Source: JAPLKX01 sp035530195 (GTDB lineage: Bacteria; Hydrogenedentota; Hydrogenedentia; Hydrogenedentales; SLHB01). From it: a stretch of DNA of 58,891 nt. The position numbers and the translations under genes were made by a program. The stretch is taken from contig DATKVG010000033.1 in NCBI GenBank assembly GCA_035530195.1, positions 1 to 58,891 of the forward strand, in the 5' to 3' direction. The notes beneath the pieces are model-generated. The model saw only the letters and a program-made list of their open reading frames with translations, was not told the origin of the DNA and ran no database searches. This document shows positions 15,736-23,478 of the stretch, piece by piece. The first letter of the stretch is position 1; every line of letters begins with the position of its first letter.

Positions 15736-16926
15736 ATGTTTGAACGTATCGAGATGGCGCCGCCCGACGCGATTCTGGGCTTGACCGAATCTTTCAAGAA
15801 CGATGCCCGTCCCGAGAAGGTCAACCTCGGCGTCGGCATCTACAAAGACGCCAACAACAACACGCCCGTTTTCGTGTCTGTCAAGAAGGCCGAGGAACGG
15901 CTGCTCGCCCAGGAAAAAACCAAGGGCTATTTGCCTATCCCTGGAGACCCGGCGTATGGCCAGGCCGTCCGCGAAATGGTGTTCGGGAACGGACATGAGA
16001 TCATCGCTTCCAAACGGGCCGTGACCATGCACACGCCCGGGGGCACCGGCGCACTGCGCGTCGGCGGCGACTTTCTCAAGCGGCTCGAGCTGGCGGGCCG
16101 CATCTGGGTGAGCACACCCACGTGGGAAAACCACTCGGCCGTGTTTAAATCCGCCGGCCTCGAGGTCGCCGCCTACCCCTACTACGATGCCGCCACCAAG
16201 GGCCTCGCATTCAGTGAGATGATAAGCGCGCTCGAAAAAGTGCCCGCGGGCGACGTGGTCCTGTTCCACGCCTGCTGTCACAACCCCACCGGCATCGACC
16301 CCACACCCGATCAGTGGCGTCAACTGGCGGATCTGACGCGCCGCGCCGGGTTCCTTGCCTTCTTCGACTTCGCCTACCAGGGGCTCGGCGACGGGCTCGA
16401 ACAAGACGCCGCCGGGCTTCGCCAATTCTGCACGGCAGGCTGTGAAATGCTGGTCGCCAGCTCGTTCTCAAAGAATTTTGGGCTGTACAACGAGCGTGTC
16501 GGCGCATTGACGCTTGTTGCCGCCGACGCCGACGCCGCCCAGAGGGCGTTCAGCCAGTTGAAAGTCTGCGTCCGGACCAGTTATTCCAACCCGCCAAGCC
16601 ACGGCGGGTCTGTCGTGACAACGATCCTGTACGATGCCGAACTCCGCCCGATATGGGAAGGCGAGGTCCGCGAAATGTGCGACCGGATCAATGGGATGCG
16701 AAGCCTGTTCGTGGAAACACTGCGCGGACTCGGCGTAAAGCAGGATTTCTCGTTCATTGCCCGGCAAAAAGGCATGTTCTCATACTCCGGCCTGACCGCC
16801 GATCAAGTGGACGCGCTCCGCGACCGCAACGGCATCTACATCGTCCGCTCCGGCAGGATCAATGTCGCCGCACTCACCCCGGATAACATCGAAGGCGTCT
16901 GCAAGGCCATCGCCGCTGTTCTATAA
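15736..16926 (+). CDS. Class I aspartate/aromatic amino acid aminotransferase
   Basis: PLP-dependent transamination of aspartate or an aromatic amino acid with 2-oxoglutarate. The 396-aa length and opening (MFERIEMAPPDAILGLTESF, then VNLGVGIYKD) match AspC/TyrB of the I-alpha subgroup. Visible features are TWENHSAVF, HACCHNPTGIDPT with the conserved NPTG, DFAYQGLGDG, and the PLP lysine in S-S-F-S-K-N-F-G-L-Y (Lys246). Near the end, GRINVAALTPDNI carries the substrate-carboxylate Arg region. AspC and TyrB cannot be separated here. Confidence 0.92.
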   Translation: MFERIEMAPPDAILGLTESFKNDARPEKVNLGVGIYKDANNNTPVFVSVKKAEERLLAQEKTKGYLPIPGDPAYGQAVREMVFGNGHEIIASKRAVTMHTPGGTGALRVGGDFLKRLELAGRIWVSTPTWENHSAVFKSAGLEVAAYPYYDAATKGLAFSEMISALEKVPAGDVVLFHACCHNPTGIDPTPDQWRQLADLTRRAGFLAFFDFAYQGLGDGLEQDAAGLRQFCTAGCEMLVASSFSKNFGLYNERVGALTLVAADADAAQRAFSQLKVCVRTSYSNPPSHGGSVVTTILYDAELRPIWEGEVREMCDRINGMRSLFVETLRGLGVKQDFSFIARQKGMFSYSGLTADQVDALRDRNGIYIVRSGRINVAALTPDNIEGVCKAIAAVL

Positions 16927-16977
16927 ACCCGGACGGCTCACTTGATCTGGCACGGCGGCCAGATTAGGATCGATGCC

Positions 16978-17253
16978 ATGAGCACTGGGCGCATAAGATG
17001 GCTGGCCGTTCTCTTGCTGTGCCTTTATGGCGCGGCGCTGGTCCACCAGGTGTCGCCGCACCGCCACACGGGCGATCAGGCGGCGACATGCGGATTGTGC
17101 GCGCTGGTGTTTGCCACGGTACTCGCCGCCTGCGCGACGGTCCTGGCCATTTTCACGCGCCCGGTCGCACGATGCCGGCAACTGAGCCCGTCGTCTCACG
17201 CCGTCTATCTTTGGCGTTCCCCCTGCCTGAGAGGTCCTCCCCGCCTCGTCTGA
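16978..17253 (+). CDS. Small membrane protein with a His/Cys segment (DUF2946-like)
   Basis: This 91-aa product (ATG 16978, AGGA nine bases upstream) has a membrane segment at about 8-22 (LAVLLLCLYGAALV), a metal-ligand-rich stretch H-R-H-T-G-D-Q-A-A-T-C-G-L-C, a second membrane segment (LVFATVLAACATVLAIF) and an arginine/proline tail ending RGPPRLV. The two-helix layout with His and Cys between the helices and a RGPP-type end resembles DUF2946-type proteins, often found near metal-uptake genes. No such neighbours exist here. It lies about 50 bases after the aminotransferase and 90 before a prepilin gene. Function unknown. Confidence 0.5.
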   Translation: MSTGRIRWLAVLLLCLYGAALVHQVSPHRHTGDQAATCGLCALVFATVLAACATVLAIFTRPVARCRQLSPSSHAVYLWRSPCLRGPPRLV

Positions 17254-17340
17254 TCGCTGGTTTCCCCCTTTAATCTGGACGCGCCGACACGGCACGGGCG
17301 CGCCCAGGGGCATCTCAACATCAGATGGAGGATTCATACC

Positions 17341-18252
17341 ATGACAAAGCACGGTTTTACACTTATCGAACTGCTGGTTGTCATTGCCATAATCGGCATC
17401 CTGGCGGCCATCCTTCTTCCGGCGCTGGCACGCGCACGCGAGGCCGCGCGCCGGGCAAGCTGCGCCAATAACCTTAAGCAACTGGGCCTCGTGTTCAAGA
17501 TGTACGCAAACGAGAGCCGCGGCCAGACCTTCCCGCCCATGAAGGCCACACACTGCGACGGCACGCCCGCACCCGGCGCCACCATGTTTCGGGCAGAGGC
17601 GGTTTACCCCGAATACCTTTCCGATCTCGAGGTCCTGATCTGCCCGAGTGCTCCCACCGCCGGCACGCCGCTCGAGTTGTGGGACGAGGGCGGCAATCTT
17701 TCCTCAGTCTATGAGGCCGGCCTCGAGGCGGGTTCCATTCCTTCAGCCAACAACGGCGTTGTCGAACCCTGCGAAGTCTACGACCACCCCTACGTCTATT
17801 TCGGCTGGTCGGCCGAAGACAGGATGACGGCCACCGAAGACGCCACGAACGCATTTGACGTGATCCTGCACGATTTGTACGAACAAATCGAGGCCAATGG
17901 CTTGAACGCAACGGATAAAGACATGGACGTGGCCGACGGCTCCGGAAACGGCGGCGGAAACACCCTGTACAGGCTCCGCGAAGGCATCGAACGATTCATG
18001 ATCACCGACATCAACAACCCCGCCGCGGGCGCTCAGGCCCAGTCGGAACTCGCCGTGATGTGGGATTCAATCAGCGACGACGGCACCGACCACTTCAACC
18101 ACGTCCCCGGCGGCTGCAACGTCCTGTTCATGGACGGGCACGTCGAATTCTTCCGGTACGGCGGGCTGTTCGGGAGCTCGGTCTTCCCCGTCAACGCCGG
18201 AGGCATCATCATCCATGAGTTCAGCCACGGGTTTGAAGGGCATAGTGATTAG
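17341..18252 (+). CDS. DUF1559-type prepilin-like protein with a type IV prepilin leader
   Basis: The 303-aa protein begins with a prepilin leader: MTKHG then F-T-L-I-E-L-L-V-V-I-A-I-I-G-I-L-A-A-I, with cleavage after Gly5 and Glu at mature position 5. The following AREAARRASCANNLKQLGL is the hallmark of DUF1559 proteins, which are greatly expanded in Planctomycetes, Lentisphaerae and relatives. Near the C-terminus HVPGGCNVLFMDGHVEF corresponds to the H-X9-DG motif of this group, here with ten residues between His and Asp-Gly. The acidic middle region is unique. It is likely processed by a prepilin peptidase encoded elsewhere and placed in a pseudopilus or the envelope. Confidence 0.9.
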   Translation: MTKHGFTLIELLVVIAIIGILAAILLPALARAREAARRASCANNLKQLGLVFKMYANESRGQTFPPMKATHCDGTPAPGATMFRAEAVYPEYLSDLEVLICPSAPTAGTPLELWDEGGNLSSVYEAGLEAGSIPSANNGVVEPCEVYDHPYVYFGWSAEDRMTATEDATNAFDVILHDLYEQIEANGLNATDKDMDVADGSGNGGGNTLYRLREGIERFMITDINNPAAGAQAQSELAVMWDSISDDGTDHFNHVPGGCNVLFMDGHVEFFRYGGLFGSSVFPVNAGGIIIHEFSHGFEGHSD

Positions 18253-18278
18253 ATAACTAGCAACATGCTTATTAGCGA

Positions 18279-18307
18279 GCAAATTTGCATTTCAAATGCA
18301 AATTTGC
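18279..18307. repeat. Perfect 12-bp palindromic hairpin after the prepilin gene
   Basis: GCAAATTTGCAT (18279-18290) and ATGCAAATTTGC (18296-18307) form a perfect inverted repeat with a TTCAA loop. Each arm contains the self-palindrome GCAAATTTGC. It starts 27 bases after the prepilin stop and lies about 125 bases before the ankyrin gene. It may be a terminator, though it lacks a T-run, or an operator. Confidence 0.6.
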
Positions 18308-18433
18308 ACGCCCCACTTGTCCCGAGTTGCTCTGAGAGAGGGATCTGCTCGACCTTTCTCTTTTCCCCGCAAGGCGTTATAGTATTGGCGGACGCGGGGA
18401 GTTCGCTCAGCGTGTATGCAAAGGAGGGACGGC

Positions 18434-19477
18434 ATGAGAACCGGTCTTTCCACCGGAGTCGTCCCTCTTCTTTTGCTGGCGTCAATCGTCGTGGCGCAAG
18501 ATCCGCCGCCCGACGTCACTACTCCAGATTTTCCCGGAATTACTGAAACCGGCGGAGTGGTCGAGTTAAGTATATCAAGCGACGGATGGGATATAGACTA
18601 CAACATTCTGGGCAGGCCGCGCGGGCGAGATTTGATTTGGTGTGAGAGGTGGTATGTCGACGATGCGGGCAAAGGGAGTCACTACCTTTCAGTAATCCCC
18701 GACTGGGGACTCCCCGGCCCTGCCAGAATTATTCTCGTTGAGGATAAATCCTATGACGCCATCGACTACGAATATCTGAAACAACTCCCCGTCTACCGGC
18801 AGTTCATTCCAAAGAAGCTGTTGGCACCGGGCGCCGTGATGGCGGTCAAGACGTCTGAGGGACGTTTGGCAAAACTGAGAGTTGTGACGGTTGGCGAGGA
18901 CGAACATGCGATCCAACTCGAGTGGATCCTTTACCACGAGCCGGGCCAAACGACGATGCCCGATATTGCGACAGCCCGGGAACGGCTTTCACAAGCCATA
19001 CAAGAGTCCGATGTAAACAAAACCAAAGAACTGCTGGCCGAGTTTCCAGAACTCGTCGGCCACATCGACACGTTTAAACATACGCCGTTGCACGAGGCCG
19101 CTCGTTACGACAAACCCGCACTTGCGGCTGTGTTGATTGAAGCGGGCGCGAACGTCAATGAAACTGGCGCGGGACATCTCCCCTACGACTGGCAGCTGAA
19201 GTCTCCGCTTTTCAACGCTATAGAGGGCAGGAGTTTCGGCGTGGCCGAGTTGCTTTGTAAGCACGGCGCGGATACAAATGGGACGACAATGTATTACGGA
19301 AGCCACCTTTGCGTGGCCGTATTTTGGGACCAGGAGGATATCGTGGAACTGTTGCTTCATAACGGGGCAAAATTCCCAGAAACGTCTCGCGAGAAGAGGG
19401 AACTGAAAAGGGCGCTGAAACACTGCACGCCGGCCGTCAAACGCGTGTTGGAGAAATACGGCTACCCTGCGAAATGA
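18434..19477 (+). CDS. Secreted ankyrin-repeat protein
   Basis: ATG 18434 is six bases after AGGAGG and begins a signal peptide (MRTGLSTGVVPLLLLASIVVAQ). The 347-aa product has a beta-rich region of unknown family (about 40-180) and then ankyrin repeats: ARERLSQAIQESDVNKTKELLAEFP, HTPLHEAARYDKPALAAVLIEAGANVN, SPLFNAIEGRSFGVAELLCKHGADTN and a fourth, weaker unit ending VELLLHNGAKFPE. Ankyrin repeats bind proteins. Codon use is less GC-biased than the surrounding operons, which suggests an accessory gene. No partner is evident. Confidence 0.75.
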   Translation: MRTGLSTGVVPLLLLASIVVAQDPPPDVTTPDFPGITETGGVVELSISSDGWDIDYNILGRPRGRDLIWCERWYVDDAGKGSHYLSVIPDWGLPGPARIILVEDKSYDAIDYEYLKQLPVYRQFIPKKLLAPGAVMAVKTSEGRLAKLRVVTVGEDEHAIQLEWILYHEPGQTTMPDIATARERLSQAIQESDVNKTKELLAEFPELVGHIDTFKHTPLHEAARYDKPALAAVLIEAGANVNETGAGHLPYDWQLKSPLFNAIEGRSFGVAELLCKHGADTNGTTMYYGSHLCVAVFWDQEDIVELLLHNGAKFPETSREKRELKRALKHCTPAVKRVLEKYGYPAK

Positions 19478-19487
19478 TAGGCCCGCG

Positions 19488-19916
19488 TCACTGCCGGGTG
19501 ACGATTTCGATGTCGCCCATGTCGGCTCCCCTGACCTGGATGCCTCCCTGCGCTGCGCTGATCCATAATGTCTCGTAACCCGGATGCGAGATTTCGATGC
19601 AGGCAGCGTACTCGGCCGTGGGTGGAATGCGGTAGACGGGGGAAGGAGTGGCGATTCTCATCAAGTAGTAGCGTCTGTCTTTGGGTAAATGAAACCGCCC
19701 CTCGTTGTCCGTAACGGTGACGGGCCGCCATTCCCGCCCTTTCCTCAGTACGGCCACTTTCGCCCCGGCGACCGCCATTTTGGTTTCGCCGTCAATAACG
19801 CGGCCGCTGATTTCCGGCGACACCACATCAGCCCCCGGCACCGGCACGGGCATCAGACACCCGCTCAATATTATCAAGAGGCCTATAACGAGTAAGTCGA
19901 GCCACGCCTTGTTCAT
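19488..19916 (-). CDS. Lipoprotein with a carboxypeptidase-regulatory-like beta-sandwich
   Basis: This 142-aa protein has a lipoprotein signal (LLVIGLLIILSGC, Cys19 as lipid site). After a Pro-rich spacer comes an Ig-like fold: PEISGRVIDGETKMAVAGAKVAVLRKG ... VTVTDNEGRFHLP, the G-R-V-x-D and T-D-x-x-G-x-F pattern of carboxypeptidase regulatory-like domains. These bind or pack against other envelope proteins and have no catalytic role of their own. It converges with the ankyrin gene and has no operon partner. Confidence 0.75.
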   Translation of the reverse strand: MNKAWLDLLVIGLLIILSGCLMPVPVPGADVVSPEISGRVIDGETKMAVAGAKVAVLRKGREWRPVTVTDNEGRFHLPKDRRYYLMRIATPSPVYRIPPTAEYAACIEISHPGYETLWISAAQGGIQVRGADMGDIEIVTRQ

Positions 19917-20007
19917 AACACCCCCTCCGCGTTACACGGCCCTCATCATGCCACACTTTGCCCGCACAATGACACCTGAACATCCGCAGCCTTCCCTATC
20001 TTCAACG

Positions 20008-21141
20008 TTACTCCGCCAGTTCCTGAATCGTGAATTTCACGGTGTGGCGGGTTCCCTGGCGGTCGACTTCGAGTTCGACGGGGTCGTCTACGAACAAGTC
20101 CCAGACGGCGAAATCCACGTCCGACGAGGACCGGATAGCTTCACCGTTGATTTTCAGAATCGCGTCGCCCGGCAGGAGGCCCGCGTTGTACGCCGGCGCG
20201 CTGGTGAGGATGTTTACCACAATGCCGCCCTCCTCGACGCGCAGCCCCAGTTGGTCGCGCAGGTCGCGCCGCAACGCCGTAATGTCTTCGACCTTGAACC
20301 CGGGCCAGGGGTTGCGCCTGCGGCCGTAGCGGATGATCTCAGCGGCCACGCGCCGCACCCGGTTGATCGGCAGCGCAAACCCGAGCCCCACGTTCCCCCC
20401 GCTCGTGCTGAAGATCATCGTGTTGACGCCGATCACTTCCCCGTCGGCGTTAATGAGCGGCCCGCCGCTGTTGCCGGGGTTGATGGCGGCGTCGGTTTGG
20501 ATCATATCCTGGTAGAGCCTTTCGCCTTTGGCGATGGCGGGGCTGATGCGCCGGTGATTGGCCGAGATCACCCCCACGCTGACGGACGGGTTCGGATCTT
20601 TCATGAGCACGCCGAACGGGTTCCCGATGGCGATCGCCCATTCGCCGATCAAGACCTCCGATGAATCGCCAAGCGGCGCATACGGCAGGTTGGAGCCTTT
20701 TGCCTGCAGGACGGCGAGGTCGGTACGCTCGTCGCCGCCGACAAGTTCCACCTCGATTTCGCGCCCGTCGGTTAACGTAACCGATGCGACTTTTTCGGTA
20801 TCTTCGACCACGTGATAGTTGGTGACGATGTGGCCCTGGTTGTCGATGATGAACCCGCTGCCGATCGAGTTCAACTGCTTCTCGCGGAGCCTGTACCGCG
20901 GGGCAGGCGCGTAGAAGAAACTCCAGAAATCGCGTGAAAATGGGTCGCTTACCCTTTCGGCCTGCATCTGAACCACGTTCACCGACACTACCGCCGGCGC
21001 CACACGCTCGATCGCCTCAACGATTGCGTTGTGCCGCGATTCGTCCAGCGATATCTGCGCGGCCACCCGCGGCCTCAACACAGCCGATGCAACGCCTACA
21101 AGCACGATCACCGCGACTAGCGCGTAAACATACTTCCTCAT
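20008..21141 (-). CDS. Periplasmic HtrA/Deg serine protease with one PDZ domain
   Basis: ATG 21141 follows GGAGG by eight bases and begins an N-terminal anchor (YALVAVIVLVGVASAVL). The 377-aa protein is DegS-like in layout. It has a trypsin-like domain with catalytic His110 (VTNYHVVED), Asp141 (ERTDLAVL) and Ser225 in N-P-G-N-S-G-G-P-L, then one PDZ domain (about 290-375, GGIVVNILTSAPAYNAGLLPGDAILKINGE). HtrA proteases degrade or sense misfolded envelope proteins. It follows the Gld-like operon on the same strand after a gap holding a 10-bp hairpin. Confidence 0.92.
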   Translation of the reverse strand: MRKYVYALVAVIVLVGVASAVLRPRVAAQISLDESRHNAIVEAIERVAPAVVSVNVVQMQAERVSDPFSRDFWSFFYAPAPRYRLREKQLNSIGSGFIIDNQGHIVTNYHVVEDTEKVASVTLTDGREIEVELVGGDERTDLAVLQAKGSNLPYAPLGDSSEVLIGEWAIAIGNPFGVLMKDPNPSVSVGVISANHRRISPAIAKGERLYQDMIQTDAAINPGNSGGPLINADGEVIGVNTMIFSTSGGNVGLGFALPINRVRRVAAEIIRYGRRRNPWPGFKVEDITALRRDLRDQLGLRVEEGGIVVNILTSAPAYNAGLLPGDAILKINGEAIRSSSDVDFAVWDLFVDDPVELEVDRQGTRHTVKFTIQELAE

Positions 21142-21174
21142 CCACGTCGCCTCCGTTCCCGATCGCTTGCACAA

Positions 21175-21211
21175 GCGCCCTCGACTGCGGTGTCAACCAC
21201 ATCGAGGGCGC
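21175..21211. terminator. Hairpin between the DUF4340 and HtrA genes
   Basis: GCGCCCTCGA (21175-21184) pairs perfectly with TCGAGGGCGC (21202-21211). It lies past the 3' end of the minus-strand DUF4340 operon and upstream of HtrA. There is no T-run. The loop includes TTGACA on the minus strand, so it may also touch the HtrA promoter. Confidence 0.4.
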
Positions 21212-21264
21212 GTATCATTACTGTAACAACCGTTAACCTTCTGCCGATTCCTGGCGCCGGCCGG

Positions 21265-23385
21265 TCAGGGAGCCGCCGCAGGGGCCGGTGGAGCTTCATT
21301 GACAGTCGCCGCGGCGGGCGGAACCGTTACGGTCTCCACGACGGGCACAGCCGCCGTCGGGGTGGGCACGGGCGCAACCGTCACTTCGGCAGGCGCCACC
21401 GGCGTTGCGGGCGCGGGCGCCGCTGCCGCAGGCGCTTCCGCTACGGGGGCAGGAGGCGCCTCCGCGGGCGGTTCCGGCGCGGGGGCCGGGGCGGGCGGAG
21501 CAGGCTTCTTCAGCGTTTCGATTGCCGGAAACAGGTTTTTCTTGGATTCGGCGGACACGACAAACACCTGGGCTTTTCCGGAGATTTTCGCCTCGTGTTT
21601 GCCGTCCTTTTCAGGCCCGACCGTAATCACGTGCTGCGTACCGTCTTTCATCTTGACGGTGACGGTTTCGGTCGCGCCTTCAACGCTCGTGCGGCCAAAC
21701 AGGATGTCCTCGGCCTGAAGCACCGAAACCTCGCCCGCCAGCGATTCGGCCGCGGCGTTGTCGGCAGGTTCGGGCGCGCCGCCCGCGGCCACCGTCCAGA
21801 CGCCGTCCTCGCCCTGCGCGAGACTATAGGCGCCACTTGCGCCATTGACGTCGATTTCGCTGATATCCAGGTCGTCGATGTCGAGCAGCGTGCGCACATA
21901 CAAGTCGCCCGGCTTCACAAAGATCTTGCCGGCGTCCATGCTGCTCATCACCAACACATTCGGCGCGTCGTCCAACCGGGCGTACATGCCCCCGACGTGC
22001 TTCGACGGGCCGTACAACTTGATCGTGTGCGTTTGGCCGCCGCCGCTGACCGTAATAGTCCGGGTGGCCTCGCCGAGGTCCGCGGCCGCATCGGCATAGT
22101 CCGCCGGTTTCCAGTTTGCCAACGTCTGGGCAAGGGTTTCCGCGGTCGTCCGTTGCGGCTCGAGGGCCGCCACCGGGCTCACGATCCGGAAGCTCTCGCC
22201 GTCTTTAACCAACCTGACGGCGCCGTCGGGCTGGGTGATGTCGATTTTCTCGATGGTTTCCTTGTCCATGGTCAGGCCCGGCAAATCGAACACGTCCGTG
22301 CCTTTTGGAAACACCTGCTCAAAAATAAACTTGCTCATCTTGTAGACGGCGCCGCCGGGCGATCCCGCAACCGTCACATATCCGTCGCCGTTCGGGTCCG
22401 GCCGGCCGGCCTCGAGCCGGACGTCCGGCTGGCCTTCGCATGAAACCACCGCCACGTACGCCGGCGGTTCCAAACCCCACTCCGCTTTTTTCGCCGGATC
22501 CACGACGTCGGACGCCTCGAGAAACGACAGCTTCTGCGTCATCGATTTCGGGCCGTTCTCCTTCATCGGGACTCCCGGACCGCCGGAAGCCACCTTCCAC
22601 TCGTACTCCGGCTTCGCGGGCTCGGCGGGCGGGGGCGGCGTCGCGCCTTCAGCGCCTGGTTCCGGCGCGGGCGGCGCGGGTTGAGGCTTCTCGTGGCGCT
22701 CGAACACCAGCGACTTGTCCGGCAGCGTCAACGCCACTTTGTTCATTTTTTCGATGTCCATCTTCACGATGGTCTTGTCCAGCCAGATGCCCGGTTCGGG
22801 GAGCGGCTCTTTGGCTTCAGGGGGCATCGGCCCGGGCCGCGACTCGTCCGAATAAATGCCTGCCTGCTGGCGCAGATTCGTCTCTTCGACAAATACCTCG
22901 TTGCTGCCGGCCTTGCGGATAAACACACTGTTGTAGCCGGGCGATTTGCCTACCAGGAGGTGAAAATACGGCTCTTCCGAATCCTTCTTATAGCCCTGGA
23001 CGTGAAACGCCTTTGCATCGCTCAGGTTGTACAGTTCGAGTTCGGATTCGGTCGCAGCCGTCGCCCGCGGCTCGCCTTTGATCTTGACAATGCTGTCGAG
23101 ATACTTGTCGATCGTGTCTTTCTTGACGGCCGAATTGAAGTGCGACGGCAGCAGCCATTTGTCGCCCGCCGTGTCATATGCCAGCGTCAGTTTCTTGTCG
23201 GGCGCCGCGCCGGCGTAAAGGTCCAACTTGGCGATGTCATTCTTGCCGATCCCATCGGGCAGCAACGTCACCAGCCCCACTTGTTGTTCGATGGTCGTCT
23301 GGGGCACGCTGCTCTTTTTCCACACCACCAGCCCCGCAAGCACCGCCAGGATTATTACAAGAGGTACCAGGCTCTTCGGTTTCAT
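21265..23385 (-). CDS. DUF4340-domain membrane-anchored protein of the Gld-like operon
   Basis: ATG 23385 has GGAGG six bases upstream; a TTG six bases earlier is a poorer start. The 706-aa protein has one N-terminal membrane anchor (LVPLVIILAVLAGLVVW), a long extracytoplasmic region with repeated DUF4340-type units (WGLEPPAYVAVVS ... FDLPGLTMDKETIEKIDI; FVKPGDLYVRTLLDIDDLDISEIDV), and a Pro/Ala-rich tail of about 85 residues. DUF4340 proteins recur next to GldA/GldFG-type ABC genes in many phyla, usually as the last gene. The biochemical role is not known; a periplasmic or surface partner of the transporter is the reasonable inference. Confidence 0.8.
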   Translation of the reverse strand: MKPKSLVPLVIILAVLAGLVVWKKSSVPQTTIEQQVGLVTLLPDGIGKNDIAKLDLYAGAAPDKKLTLAYDTAGDKWLLPSHFNSAVKKDTIDKYLDSIVKIKGEPRATAATESELELYNLSDAKAFHVQGYKKDSEEPYFHLLVGKSPGYNSVFIRKAGSNEVFVEETNLRQQAGIYSDESRPGPMPPEAKEPLPEPGIWLDKTIVKMDIEKMNKVALTLPDKSLVFERHEKPQPAPPAPEPGAEGATPPPPAEPAKPEYEWKVASGGPGVPMKENGPKSMTQKLSFLEASDVVDPAKKAEWGLEPPAYVAVVSCEGQPDVRLEAGRPDPNGDGYVTVAGSPGGAVYKMSKFIFEQVFPKGTDVFDLPGLTMDKETIEKIDITQPDGAVRLVKDGESFRIVSPVAALEPQRTTAETLAQTLANWKPADYADAAADLGEATRTITVSGGGQTHTIKLYGPSKHVGGMYARLDDAPNVLVMSSMDAGKIFVKPGDLYVRTLLDIDDLDISEIDVNGASGAYSLAQGEDGVWTVAAGGAPEPADNAAAESLAGEVSVLQAEDILFGRTSVEGATETVTVKMKDGTQHVITVGPEKDGKHEAKISGKAQVFVVSAESKKNLFPAIETLKKPAPPAPAPAPEPPAEAPPAPVAEAPAAAAPAPATPVAPAEVTVAPVPTPTAAVPVVETVTVPPAAATVNEAPPAPAAAP

Positions 23386-23478
23386 GATCAACCTCCAAAA
23401 CGTTCAACGTCGCATGTGTTCCAGTTGATGACTGCCGGCCGAATCGGCCGCTTCAGACGAAGCGGGCGAAGCGGGCGT

